Origin: Vibrio fortis
GTDB lineage: Bacteria > Pseudomonadota > Gammaproteobacteria > Enterobacterales > Vibrionaceae
DNA length: 64,000 bases
Reading direction: 5' to 3'
NCBI RefSeq assembly: GCF_000695685.1
Contig: NZ_JFFR01000012.1
Coordinates: 1-64,000 of the forward strand
Positions 26,275 through 35,066 of this stretch are shown here, in pieces (position 1 is the stretch's first letter; the number at the start of each line of letters is the position of its first letter). Below the pieces are notes generated by a model. The model was not told the origin of the DNA. It saw only the letters and a program-made list of their open reading frames with translations, and searched no databases. The position numbers and the translations under genes are program-made.

Positions 26275-27150
26275 ATGTCTCAACATCACCCGATTCAAGG
26301 CGCAAGCTGGATGCTTACCGCTGGCCTTGCATTCGCGATCATCAACAGTTTAACCCAAATCGCCAGTATTCATTTTGGGCTCGCATCGACTACTGTTGCT
26401 GTTATTCAATACGCCATTGCATTCTTTGCGATTCTTCCTTATTTGCAGACTCTGGGTATTCGTAGAGCCTTGCAAACCAACAATCTTAAAATGCACATCG
26501 CGCGCGTATTTTTATCGGTTATTGGTATTCAATTGTGGATATGGGCACTCGCCTATCCAGTGCCAATTTGGCAAGGTATTGCTCTACTGATGACCTCTCC
26601 ACTGTTTGCGACTGTTGGTTCAGGACTGTTCTTAAAAGAGAACGTCGGTACTGCGCGCTGGGGAGCGACCATCGCTGGTTTTGCTGGCGCGATGATCATT
26701 TTAGAACCATGGGCGGAAGACTTTAGCTGGGCAACACTTTTACCTGTTGGCGCTGCTTTTTTCTGGGCATGCTACTCACTGATGGTGAAAAAGCTCTCTT
26801 CTGATGACAGCCCGTCAACCATGGTGGTGTACCTACTGCTACTCATCACGCCATTTAACATCCTGTTGGCAGCACCTGAATGGCAAATGCCGAGTGGTTT
26901 TAACATCTGGGTAATTCTGGTTGTTATTGGCGTACTGACCGCACTGGCACAGTGGGCCATTGTAAAAGCGTATTCGGTTGCCGATGCCTCATTTGTTCAA
27001 CCATTCGATCACGCGAAATTACCACTGAATGTGCTGGCGGGCTGGATTGTATTTAGCTGGGTGCCACCAGGTCGCCTATGGCTTGGTGCCGCGATCATCA
27101 TCGCTTCAGTTGCTTTCATCACCCATTGGGAAACCAAGAAAGAGCGATAA
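26275..27150 (+). CDS. EamA/DMT-family transporter
   Basis: Inner-membrane protein of 291 residues with ten predicted spans arranged as two five-span EamA repeats (about 12-140 and 150-285). The second half contains the AQWAIVKAYSVADASFVQPF segment typical of this superfamily, followed by PPGRLWLGAAIIIAS. Drug/metabolite transporters export amino acids, drugs or metabolites, but the substrate cannot be read. No neighbour or regulator is linked to it. The ribosome site is weak (AGAAAC). Monocistronic. Confidence 0.82.
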   Translation: MSQHHPIQGASWMLTAGLAFAIINSLTQIASIHFGLASTTVAVIQYAIAFFAILPYLQTLGIRRALQTNNLKMHIARVFLSVIGIQLWIWALAYPVPIWQGIALLMTSPLFATVGSGLFLKENVGTARWGATIAGFAGAMIILEPWAEDFSWATLLPVGAAFFWACYSLMVKKLSSDDSPSTMVVYLLLLITPFNILLAAPEWQMPSGFNIWVILVVIGVLTALAQWAIVKAYSVADASFVQPFDHAKLPLNVLAGWIVFSWVPPGRLWLGAAIIIASVAFITHWETKKER

Positions 27151-27282
27151 GATTGTTACGCTCATGCAAAATGCTGTAAGTGCTAAAAGATAGGGAAATA
27201 CAGATAAATTTAAATTTCTTTGAAAGAAAAATTTGAGCTTATCGTTCTATATTTACAAGAGATTTAAAACGAGGATGTCACT

Positions 27283-27900
27283 ATGAGCAAACCAATTAAA
27301 ATTACCTTGTATCGCTGGGGCGGAAGCTGGGGACCATTCAAGGTCAATATCCCTTGTGGTGAGTGTACCCTAACCAAAGATATTCTACAGGACACGTTTG
27401 ATAACGAGTTGTCTGATGTGGATGTCGAGCTAGAGGTGAAAGATTGGTTGTCTCACTGGTGGGAGCCATTGAGATATGGCGCTTGGCATGCTCCAATCCT
27501 TGTCGTTGAAGGTAAAGTTGTTAGTCAAGGTGAAGCCCTAAACCGTGGTGTATTAGTACAGTCCGTCATCAAAGAGTGGACCGAGCGTGACACACTAAAA
27601 GGCAACATTGTTTATGGTAAGGCGACCTGCCCTTTCTGTGTGAAAGCGAAAAAGATGCTTGATGAAGCAGGTATCGAATACCAGTACCACGACGTTGTAA
27701 AAGACAGTGCTGCACTGTACCGAATGATCCCTGAAGTGAAGGCGCACATTGGGCAGAAAACACCCGTTACCGTGCCTCAAATCTGGCTAGACGGTCAATA
27801 CATTGGTGGTGCTGACAACCTAGAAGCTTGGATGAAAGAGAAGGGTTTAGATGCCATCCCAAACAACGTGGTTGATCTTTCTAACCAATCCACTGGCTAA
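27283..27900 (+). CDS. Two-domain protein: CGEC thiol domain plus glutaredoxin
   Basis: Cytoplasmic protein of 205 residues. Residues 1-100 look like a thioredoxin-fold domain with a Cys pair CGEC (Cys25, Cys28) after the first strand and APILVVEGK, a cis-Pro like strand. Residues 108-190 are a canonical glutaredoxin with CPFC (Cys116-Cys119), TVPQIWLDGQ (cis-Pro) and IGGADNLE (glutathione binding). Glutaredoxins reduce disulphides and glutathione adducts. The N-terminal domain is unusual; internal electron relay is an inference. Good ribosome site GAGGAT. Monocistronic. Confidence 0.78.
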   Translation: MSKPIKITLYRWGGSWGPFKVNIPCGECTLTKDILQDTFDNELSDVDVELEVKDWLSHWWEPLRYGAWHAPILVVEGKVVSQGEALNRGVLVQSVIKEWTERDTLKGNIVYGKATCPFCVKAKKMLDEAGIEYQYHDVVKDSAALYRMIPEVKAHIGQKTPVTVPQIWLDGQYIGGADNLEAWMKEKGLDAIPNNVVDLSNQSTG

Positions 27901-27995
27901 GATAGAGTTGCAAAGATCATCGCTCAGAATTTTGTGTCCATCCACAAAGAGACGTATCAACAGTAATTGCAATTGAACCGCTGTTCTGTTGAATA

Positions 27996-28030
27996 CGAAA
28001 AAGGCCTTAAGCTTTTCGCTTAAGGCCTCT
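27996..28030 (-). terminator. Intrinsic terminator of the 44-aa gene
   Basis: Eleven-base-pair stem AGGCCTTAAGC (28002-28012) with GCTTAAGGCCT (28018-28028); on the minus strand it is followed by TTTTT. It may also stop the glutaredoxin transcript on the other strand, but lacks a T-run there. Confidence 0.85.
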
Positions 28031-28052
28031 TAAAATCCTTTTAGATCAATGA

Positions 28053-28187
28053 CTAGTTTGCCATTTTCTTCATCATTCGCTTAACGAATGAGATTTTCTT
28101 CTGTTTTGGTTTGCCATGTAGCGCTTCGTGCATCATGTTTTTCGCCACAATATGACCCACGTAAACATTGCCTAATTCGTAACTCAT
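28053..28187 (-). CDS. Small basic protein, 44 aa
   Basis: Open frame of 44 codons starting MSYELGNVYVGHIVAKNMMH. The C-terminal half is strongly basic (GKPKQKKISFVKRMMKKM). The ribosome site GGTGAT lies five bases before the ATG, and an 11-bp stem with T-run follows closely, so it has the parts of a complete gene. An N-terminal hydrophobic stretch is too short for a membrane span, and the basic tail suggests nucleic-acid or membrane-surface contact. I recognise no family. Monocistronic. Confidence 0.6.
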   Translation of the reverse strand: MSYELGNVYVGHIVAKNMMHEALHGKPKQKKISFVKRMMKKMAN

Positions 28188-28320
28188 AATAATCACCAAA
28201 GATGTAATAAATTTTCTTTATGTGGTAATTTTACACCTAAAAACCCCAAAAACAAGATTTAAATCACACTTTTTAGTAATTAATTTACACTACTAGTTAA
28301 ATAGGCTCATTTATACCTAC

Positions 28321-28346
28321 AAAAAAGCTCTACCGAAGTAGAGCTT
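28321..28346 (-). terminator. Intrinsic terminator of the 116-aa gene
   Basis: Nine-base-pair stem AAGCTCTAC (28325-28333) with GTAGAGCTT (28338-28346); minus-strand T-run at 28321-28326. It lies 100 bases beyond the stop of the gene at 28446. Confidence 0.85.
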
Positions 28347-28445
28347 CATTTTTAAACTATTTGCGCTGCAACTTTTATCTTATAGCGTGGCTTGGTCTTA
28401 TAACGCACTTACTCTTATAAAACAGACCAGTACAGATAATGCTGA

Positions 28446-28796
28446 TTAGCTACGCTTAGGTTGACGATATGTTTTGCCTGCCGTTTGGTAAGTTTCTTTT
28501 TGTTTCACACCAAACATTGAGTCAAAGAACCACGCTGCGAATTTGATCAGGTCATCGCCTTCATTCATTACATGCTCAACAAACTCTTGCTCTTCACCCT
28601 GCTCATTCTCTTGCTGAGTAACATGGTAAATACGCTTTTCGTTTTCTACTTCGGCCAGCGCAAATTGACCACTCAATGACGCTGCTGCTTCTGCGACTTC
28701 AGTCTCTTCGCTGCTCTTTAGCAGTTCTAGAGCTTGAGGAAGCGTCTCAAGATCACAGATAGCCTTTACCAATGTTTCGAATTCTTTATGTTGCAT
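28446..28796 (-). CDS. Hypothetical protein, 116 aa
   Basis: Soluble acidic protein of 116 residues. The N-terminal half is predicted helical with many Glu and Ala (SSEETEVAEAAASLSG), the middle holds a Gln/Glu-rich stretch, and the C-terminal 35 residues are more basic with FAAWFFDSMFG, a hydrophobic patch that might bind a partner. No signal peptide, no membrane span, and I recognise no family. It sits next to the exporter gene on the same strand, 62 bases apart, but a functional link is unsupported. Confidence 0.6.
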   Translation of the reverse strand: MQHKEFETLVKAICDLETLPQALELLKSSEETEVAEAAASLSGQFALAEVENEKRIYHVTQQENEQGEEQEFVEHVMNEGDDLIKFAAWFFDSMFGVKQKETYQTAGKTYRQPKRS

Positions 28797-28858
28797 GATT
28801 TATTTACCTATTAAATGAACCCGCACATTGTAAGAAACGGCGTCGTTAAACTCAATCA

Positions 28859-30097
28859 TTACGATGCATACTGCTTCGAACGGCTACTCTCTTCGACACC
28901 ACGCTTACTTGAGGTAAACAGTACCAGCCCCATCAAACTACCTGATACAAGATAGAACCATCCAAGTTGCACATGAGTCGTAACCCAAGTTTCAACTAAA
29001 TAACCGCCTAACAACCCAGCCAAACACATCTGAATTGAGCCTGAGAGTGCAGATACCGCACCTGCTTGTTTCTTGTGAGGCTCAAGAAGCATACTGATCG
29101 ATAGTGGAAAAGAGATACCTTGTGCGATAGCCAACCAAGTAAATGCCCATACCAGATTAAAGATCGTCAGTTCGCTCATTAATAACCAAGTACCAGCCGC
29201 AAAAATGATCGTTATCGCCGCCGCCATTAATTGAGTCGTTGAAAAGCGTTTATTGAAGATATTCAACAGCACGCTACCCATCATCAGCCCAGCGGAAGGT
29301 ACTATCATTAGTGAGCCGTAATCCGCGGCACTCAGCCCGAGTTGCTCTTGCATCAAAAACGGGAACAAAGACAATGTCACCAGACTGGCAAGATAACTCA
29401 CCCAGTTATAGCTCGCACTACCAACCACTTGGCGATTTAACAGCAAACTGCCGTAATTCTTAATCACGCTTTTCCATTCAAAGCGGCTCTTACCGTAAGG
29501 TAGGGTCTCTGGCAGGACAAAGTACCCCAAGGTATAAATCGCCGACAAGTAAATCAGAACAAACAAGAACACCGATTCCCAACCTAAATGGAATGCAATC
29601 CAACCACCAAAAACCGGCGCAATGATAGGAATAATCGAAGCTGTCAGTGAAATATAAGAGAGCGCTTTGGTTAGTTGCCCGCCATCGTAGCTGTCTCTAA
29701 GTACGCTTCGTCCTAGTACCGAAGCACTACCGGCTCCCAAGCCTTGTAACAGACGACCAAACTCTAACGCGCCAACGCTATCTGAGAAGGTAAAACAGAT
29801 CACTGTACCAATCAGATAAACGCCCTGACCAAGCAAAAATATTGGTCGGCGACCGACCGCATCAGACATAGGACCGTAAAAGAGCTGAGATGCACCAAAA
29901 CCCACTAGAAAGAGTGTGACAAGAAGTTGAACATCGACCTGAGAAATACCCAGATCCGATGAAATTAGTGGCAGTGATGGTAGATATATACTCACCCCAA
30001 CTTGCCCAGTCGCAATGATCATCATCGCAAGGAGCAGTGGCGTCTTTTTAAAGTCAGATGCGTTCAATATCGTTCCTTTTGGCTTAAATTTATTCAT
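28859..30097 (-). CDS. Bcr/CflA-EmrD-like MFS exporter
   Basis: Major facilitator protein of 412 residues with 12 predicted spans. SQLFYGPMSDAVGRRP near 78-93 is the loop 2-3 signature of drug-H+ antiporters, and the RGLLQG-like QGLGAG segment fits the DHA1 (EmrD/Bcr) group. It should extrude small hydrophobic compounds driven by protons. Its divergent partner is the LysR-type regulator at 30175, with 77 bases between the two starts, an arrangement typical of local control. The actual drug is unknown. Confidence 0.83.
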   Translation of the reverse strand: MNKFKPKGTILNASDFKKTPLLLAMMIIATGQVGVSIYLPSLPLISSDLGISQVDVQLLVTLFLVGFGASQLFYGPMSDAVGRRPIFLLGQGVYLIGTVICFTFSDSVGALEFGRLLQGLGAGSASVLGRSVLRDSYDGGQLTKALSYISLTASIIPIIAPVFGGWIAFHLGWESVFLFVLIYLSAIYTLGYFVLPETLPYGKSRFEWKSVIKNYGSLLLNRQVVGSASYNWVSYLASLVTLSLFPFLMQEQLGLSAADYGSLMIVPSAGLMMGSVLLNIFNKRFSTTQLMAAAITIIFAAGTWLLMSELTIFNLVWAFTWLAIAQGISFPLSISMLLEPHKKQAGAVSALSGSIQMCLAGLLGGYLVETWVTTHVQLGWFYLVSGSLMGLVLFTSSKRGVEESSRSKQYAS

Positions 30098-30174
30098 ATA
30101 ATGAGTCTACATTCAAAGCTAAGCGATGATAATTAGCCAATTTGGAATTATATTAAGTCTTACTGGGAACGAAT

Positions 30175-31068
30175 ATGGATTGGATACTGAACGTTAAGAG
30201 TTACATAAAAGTGGTTGAAGAAGGCAGTTTTAACGGTGCGGCACGTTCGCTGAATACCACCAGCTCAGCCATCAGTAAGCGCGTTAACTGGTTAGAAGAT
30301 CGCATTGGAACACAACTCCTTAAGCGCACTACTCGTTCTATCAGTCAGACAGAAGCTGGAGCCCTTTTTTATACTCGCTCAAAAGCGCAGTTAGAAAACT
30401 GGCAATCGATCGTAGATGAAACGCGCTCAGTCAATCAGACGCCTGCGGGCTTACTGAAAATCGGCGCTACCATTGCGGTAGGTTCCAAGTTTCTGGTGCA
30501 ATATCTTGATGATTTTTTGGAAAAATACCCAGATATCAAGGTTCAACTGATCACCACGACTCCCGGCCAAGTACCCGAACTCAGACTAGACTTAGTCATT
30601 AGCCGTGAATTAGAGCAACTCAACTCACTTGCGTTTAAAAAGTCGCCACTGTTTGAGCACAAAGCCGGCTTTTATGCCGCACCGAACTACCTAGAAAAGT
30701 ACGGTACCCCACAAGATATTACGGAATTAGAACAGCATAATTCGTTGGTGTGGGGAGAGCGTCCCTACCGTGAAGTGAAATTGGCCACGGGCAAACGGAT
30801 TACCCTTAAAGGAAACTTTGCGACCACTAACCCAGAAGCTCTCTTCCATGCAGCGAAACGGGGGATTGGCATTCTTTTAACTAACAGCACCATCATCAAA
30901 GAAGAGCTCAAACAGGGTAACTTGGTTCGTATTCTGCCTGACGTCACTGCGGATGAGCTGATGGTTTATGCCTACTACCCGAAACTCGATTACTCTCACA
31001 CTCTGACTACACTGTTTTTGGAGCACTTAAAAGAGCGTTTACGACAAGAGGGAAGTCCACTCTACTAA
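30175..31068 (+). CDS. LysR-family transcriptional regulator
   Basis: Regulator of 297 residues. Residues 1-60 form the winged helix-turn-helix (SFNGAARSLNTTSSAISKRV), and residues 90-295 the periplasmic-binding-protein-like effector domain. It is transcribed away from the MFS exporter, so the short shared promoter is its likely operator. LysR operators contain a T-N11-A core; in the 77-base gap TTATATTAAGTCTTA-like sequence is suggestive but not diagnostic. Effector unknown. Confidence 0.85.
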   Translation: MDWILNVKSYIKVVEEGSFNGAARSLNTTSSAISKRVNWLEDRIGTQLLKRTTRSISQTEAGALFYTRSKAQLENWQSIVDETRSVNQTPAGLLKIGATIAVGSKFLVQYLDDFLEKYPDIKVQLITTTPGQVPELRLDLVISRELEQLNSLAFKKSPLFEHKAGFYAAPNYLEKYGTPQDITELEQHNSLVWGERPYREVKLATGKRITLKGNFATTNPEALFHAAKRGIGILLTNSTIIKEELKQGNLVRILPDVTADELMVYAYYPKLDYSHTLTTLFLEHLKERLRQEGSPLY

Positions 31069-31190
31069 TCACTCTGTAATCCCGAAATTAACGAGAAAAG
31101 TTCTCAACGCCATTTGAAATCTGATTGACAAGCGCCATACTAACTAATGCGCATATACTAAATTAGAAAAGCAATGGCTAGGGGGTGCAT

Positions 31191-33059
31191 ATGGTATACG
31201 CCCATAATCGCACTGAAATTGAGCTTAAAACTGTCGGACAACTCCTCGAGTTAGATGGGTTAGATCTTCTAGAGTCTGCCGTTTTGAGTCTACATAGCGC
31301 TTACGATACCGACTACACGAGCCTAGTTGAGCGTAAGTATTTTCCCGATCAGATCTCACCAATGATCATTGCCCACGATCACCACATCCATCACGACAGA
31401 ATTAATCCTCTGCATCGTCAGCTCTATCAAGAAGCCGTGCGTCACCATCATCCAGATAGTCACGCTGCGAGACACGTTGTTGATATTCTTCCGTCGGAGG
31501 CCTTTACCCAAGTCGTTAAGACGAACTATTTGCTAGCAATCCCAACCAAGACGCCAAGCGGCGAAGTTATGGGGGTACTGTTGTCATCATTTAAAGCTCC
31601 TTTGGATCTAGATATCCAGCAAGAGATGATTCAGCACCATCAGATCTTCGCCAACATCATGACGCATACCCTAAGAGAGATGTGGTTCAATGATCGATCA
31701 GAGCAGCTCGTCCACCAGCTGAGTTACGAGGTTTCTCACGATAGTCTAACCGGCCTGCTCAATCGTTCTTGTTTAGCAGATACGTTGGAGTCGATTACTC
31801 AACAGAGCCATCCACCTTTCGCCTTGGCGATTCTCGACATCGACAGTTTTAAAGCCATCAACGACATGCACGGCAACTACATTGGCGACAAGGTATTACA
31901 GAAGCTGGCCGATATTCTCAAAGCAGTGGTACCCGAGAAGAACCTAACCTTCCGCACGGCAGGCAATGAATTTGCCTTTATCACCTATCATTCCGATCCC
32001 TTCAGTGTTTGTGACGCCATCTTAAGAGAGCTCAAACATAGTCGTATCGGCAGCACCCTGCAACTAGACTTCAACGTCAGTATTGGTTTAGCCCGCTCAC
32101 AGGATGGGATGAAAGACATCGAGCAACTCATCTTTAATACGAGCCTTGCTTTAAAGGCGTGTAAACAGGCTCCCAATACCCGTGTTAAGTGTTATGACAC
32201 ACACCTCAGTGCTGCTTATCACCGTAAGGCAGAACTTGTGACTGCATTAAAGGATGAGCTTTCACTGCCAATCGACCCACGTTCAGAGCAAGGTTTGTAC
32301 GTTGCAGTTCAACCTATAGTGAGTGTTCAGTCCCAGCGCTGGGATTACTTTGAAGTCTTGGCGCGTTGGCGCACAAAAAAGCACGGAAATATCTCCCCTA
32401 CTGAGTTTATTGCAGTGGCTGAAGAGTCTGGGCTGATAGTCGAGTTGGGTGAAAGAGTCATTGAACTCGCATGCCGAGCAAAAACACTTCTAGAGAAAGA
32501 GTTAGGTTACCCAGTGAAGCTTGGTATCAACTGTTCGGCGCACGAATTACATGACAGCCAACGCTATCTTAACTACTTGACCAAGATGATTAAACATTTT
32601 CACTTCGACAAGCGCGACTTTGTTATCGAGCTAACAGAGACGGTGTTGTTATCCCCGACTGAAGGGACTAAAAATGTGCTCAGTGCAATGAGGCAGCAAG
32701 GCTTCACTATCGCACTCGATGACTTTGGTACTGGATATTCGAGTTTGAACTATATCCATAGCTACCCCATTGATTGCATCAAGATCGATGCGACCTTCAT
32801 CCAAGGGTTGTTGACCAGTGATACTGCGGAGAGCGTCGTCTGGCTTATTGTACAACTAGCAAATCGACTAGGGGTGTCGTTGGTTGCGGAGGGGGTTGAG
32901 CATAAAGAGCAGTTCGAAACATTGCACGCTATGGGATGCGATAAGATACAAGGTTTTTTCTTCTCTTGTCCCTTGCCCGCGAAAGACATGATCGCCAAGA
33001 TCCAAGGGCGGCCAACTGCTAAGTTCACTGCTGACAAAGATGAGATAAAGCTGGAGTGA
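31191..33059 (+). CDS. EAL phosphodiesterase with degenerate GGDEF domain
   Basis: Predicted c-di-GMP enzyme of 622 residues with no membrane span. The N-terminal 170 residues are a sensor-like region rich in His (DHHIHHDRIN), followed by a GGDEF fold (about 175-345) whose signature reads AGNEF, so cyclase activity is unlikely. The EAL domain (from about 365) reads EVL at 388-390, and the metal-binding set is intact: NCSAHEL, ELTET, DDFGTGYSS and VAEGVE. The GGDEF part may bind GTP as a regulator. A GTG at 31185 is in frame, but the strong ribosome site GGGGG (31181-31185) fits the ATG at 31191. Confidence 0.85.
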   Translation: MVYAHNRTEIELKTVGQLLELDGLDLLESAVLSLHSAYDTDYTSLVERKYFPDQISPMIIAHDHHIHHDRINPLHRQLYQEAVRHHHPDSHAARHVVDILPSEAFTQVVKTNYLLAIPTKTPSGEVMGVLLSSFKAPLDLDIQQEMIQHHQIFANIMTHTLREMWFNDRSEQLVHQLSYEVSHDSLTGLLNRSCLADTLESITQQSHPPFALAILDIDSFKAINDMHGNYIGDKVLQKLADILKAVVPEKNLTFRTAGNEFAFITYHSDPFSVCDAILRELKHSRIGSTLQLDFNVSIGLARSQDGMKDIEQLIFNTSLALKACKQAPNTRVKCYDTHLSAAYHRKAELVTALKDELSLPIDPRSEQGLYVAVQPIVSVQSQRWDYFEVLARWRTKKHGNISPTEFIAVAEESGLIVELGERVIELACRAKTLLEKELGYPVKLGINCSAHELHDSQRYLNYLTKMIKHFHFDKRDFVIELTETVLLSPTEGTKNVLSAMRQQGFTIALDDFGTGYSSLNYIHSYPIDCIKIDATFIQGLLTSDTAESVVWLIVQLANRLGVSLVAEGVEHKEQFETLHAMGCDKIQGFFFSCPLPAKDMIAKIQGRPTAKFTADKDEIKLE

Positions 33060-33096
33060 ATAGACAACAACGGATAAACAACAGCCATAAACAAAT

Positions 33097-33126
33097 AAAC
33101 CGTGAATAGCTAACTATTCACGGTTT
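33097..33126. terminator. Bidirectional terminator between EAL gene and M23 gene
   Basis: Perfect 13-bp stem AAACCGTGAATAG (33097-33109) with CTATTCACGGTTT (33114-33126) in the convergent gap. T-runs are short, so it probably ends both transcripts with moderate efficiency. Confidence 0.8.
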
Positions 33127-33147
33127 ATGTTTGAGCTTCACGATGAC

Positions 33148-34422
33148 TTAAATATTAGCTTGCTTCTCTAACAAAGCATCTGCTTTATCGCGCAATGCAA
33201 AGAACTCCGCTTTCTCTTTCTTAGGCACCGAGTTTGCCATCGGGATATTCGCTTTCATTGCGTCAACTGGACGACCGCGTTCGATCAACTCATAGTGAAG
33301 GTGTGGACCCGTCACTCGACCGGTCTTACCTGATAGACCAATACGCTGACCACGCGACACTTGCTGTCCTTTGCGCACCAAGATCTTGCTTAGATGCAGG
33401 TAGCGGGTTTTGTAAGTGCTGCTGTGTTGAATGACCACATAGTTACCCGCGTAAGGGTGTTTGCGGGTCATAATAACCGTACCATCACCTGTAGACTGTA
33501 CTGGCGTACCAATTGGTGTCGCAAAGTCAGTACCATTATGAGGTGAAACGCGCCCCGTCACAGGGTGCAGACGCTTCGGATTGAAATGCGAGCTCAAGCG
33601 CCAGCTACGGCTAACAGGGTATCGCTGGAAAGCTCTCTGTAGGCTGTCACCCTTCGCATCATAGTATTGACCATCGCTGTGCAGATAAGCGGAGACTAAA
33701 CGCCCGCGATTAACGATCTTCACCGCTTCAATTTCACGTTTACCTGTCGCAACACCGTCAACATATTGAGCTCGTTGCAATACTTCAAAGGTGTCGCCAG
33801 CACGTAGGTCACGGCTAAAGTTAAGCTTGTCTTTAAGGAGAGAAACAACTTGGTCAATCTCGACACTACTTAGACCGAGTTTATTCGCTGAGGTAGAGAA
33901 ACTGCCATGAATAGCCCCCACCATTGGCTTCTGTTTCCACTCGCCAGGGATAGAGATATCTTCAAACTCATAGCTGCCATCTTCAAGGCGACGATAGACG
34001 ACCTTGTCAGCAACGTTGAAGCTTAGCTCCATTTTCTCAAGATTGTTCGTCTCTTCATTGCGCCAAAAACGCAGCTGGTTACCCGGCTGAAGCGTATCAA
34101 GCGCTAGGTAGTTTAGATCCGTCTCCATAACACTCATCATCGACTGATAAGAGAAGCCTAACTGAGTGAAAATACCACTCAAGCTGTCGCCAGTTTGGAT
34201 CTGATATTCGAATGTCGGTGGTTCAGCCACGTTATGCGATGGAGAGAGAATTGACTCAATCACGGTTGAGTCTGGCAAGTTGAGTTCAATGGTTCCAGTT
34301 AAACTCGACTGGGATGAATTGATTGCTACGCCGATTAAGGCGAATACAGGCAATCCCAAAATGGTTATCTTTTTTACGGGCGAAAGCGCAGCAAACGGAG
34401 ATGAAAATAGTTTTGAATACAC
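33148..34422 (-). CDS. M23 murein endopeptidase, MepM/Shy-like
   Basis: Cell-wall enzyme of 424 residues. One N-terminal membrane segment (about 18-35) puts it in the periplasm. QTGDSLSGIFTQLGF near 72-86 is the OapA/LysM-like domain, then a middle domain, and a LytM domain with zinc ligands His295 and Asp299 (HNGTD) and the catalytic pair in HLHYE (His374, His376). Such enzymes cleave D-Ala-mDAP crosslinks to let the sacculus grow. Vibrio cholerae has three (ShyA, ShyB, ShyC); which one this matches I cannot decide without alignment. Confidence 0.87.
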   Translation of the reverse strand: MYSKLFSSPFAALSPVKKITILGLPVFALIGVAINSSQSSLTGTIELNLPDSTVIESILSPSHNVAEPPTFEYQIQTGDSLSGIFTQLGFSYQSMMSVMETDLNYLALDTLQPGNQLRFWRNEETNNLEKMELSFNVADKVVYRRLEDGSYEFEDISIPGEWKQKPMVGAIHGSFSTSANKLGLSSVEIDQVVSLLKDKLNFSRDLRAGDTFEVLQRAQYVDGVATGKREIEAVKIVNRGRLVSAYLHSDGQYYDAKGDSLQRAFQRYPVSRSWRLSSHFNPKRLHPVTGRVSPHNGTDFATPIGTPVQSTGDGTVIMTRKHPYAGNYVVIQHSSTYKTRYLHLSKILVRKGQQVSRGQRIGLSGKTGRVTGPHLHYELIERGRPVDAMKANIPMANSVPKKEKAEFFALRDKADALLEKQANI

Positions 34423-34582
34423 GGTAAACAGGTCTTTCTACGATATAAAGACCATAGGATATGCTTTTCAAACGCATAAATCATCAATACATTGTCATAA
34501 TATGACGCTAATCTTACTCGATCATGCTAAGTCATTGAGTTATTGTCGCCGAACTTTCCTAATATCTATTCACTACAGAAAT

Positions 34583-34613
34583 AAAAAAGCAGAGGCATTA
34601 CAGCCTCTGCTTT
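34583..34613 (-). terminator. Intrinsic terminator of the CBM48 gene
   Basis: Eleven-base-pair stem AAAGCAGAGGC (34586-34596) with GCCTCTGCTTT (34603-34613), minus-strand T-run to the left. Confidence 0.9.
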
Positions 34614-34640
34614 ATCATCCTTTAAAATCGCTAACCGCCG

Positions 34641-34940
34641 TTATGCATTCGCCGTTGATACTAAGCAGTTATCTTCGCCAAACTCATTCGGGATGTAGCT
34701 GTCAGCATTGGCGTCATTGACCCATTGCTGATCGTCCACTAAGTAACGGAATTGAAACTCTCCATCTTTTGGTAGACGTGTTTTAAACTTGTAGACTTTC
34801 CCTTTTGCCAACTTCTTCATCGGCGTGGCCTTCCAGTCCAGGAAATCAGCAACAATAGACACTGAGTTCGCTTCTTGAGCCTCCAGCTCAAAGGTCACTT
34901 CTACTTCATCTTTGGTTTTAAAAAAGCGTTTGTTAATCAT
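34641..34940 (-). CDS. CBM48/isoamylase early-set domain protein
   Basis: Small stand-alone domain protein of 99 residues. The sandwich fold is suggested by VEVTFELEAQEANSVSIVADF, DWKATPMKKLAKGKVYKFKT and FQFRYLVDDQQWVNDANAD, which match the E-set/CBM48 family in glycogen enzymes and AMPK beta. It has no catalytic domain, so it may bind glycogen or act as an adaptor. The frame is open 11 codons further up, but GGAG seven bases before the ATG at 34940 fixes the start. A GH13 amylase gene lies 6 kb away on the same strand; a link is speculative. Confidence 0.78.
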   Translation of the reverse strand: MINKRFFKTKDEVEVTFELEAQEANSVSIVADFLDWKATPMKKLAKGKVYKFKTRLPKDGEFQFRYLVDDQQWVNDANADSYIPNEFGEDNCLVSTANA

Positions 34941-35066
34941 TCGCAAGCTCCATTTGTAAAAATCGTCCAACACAAAACCGATTTTGTGTCTAAATTTCAG
35001 TCAACTATCTAAGATAATATGTAATTTAGCTCACATAAACAACAAAACAATGCACGATTAAAACCT

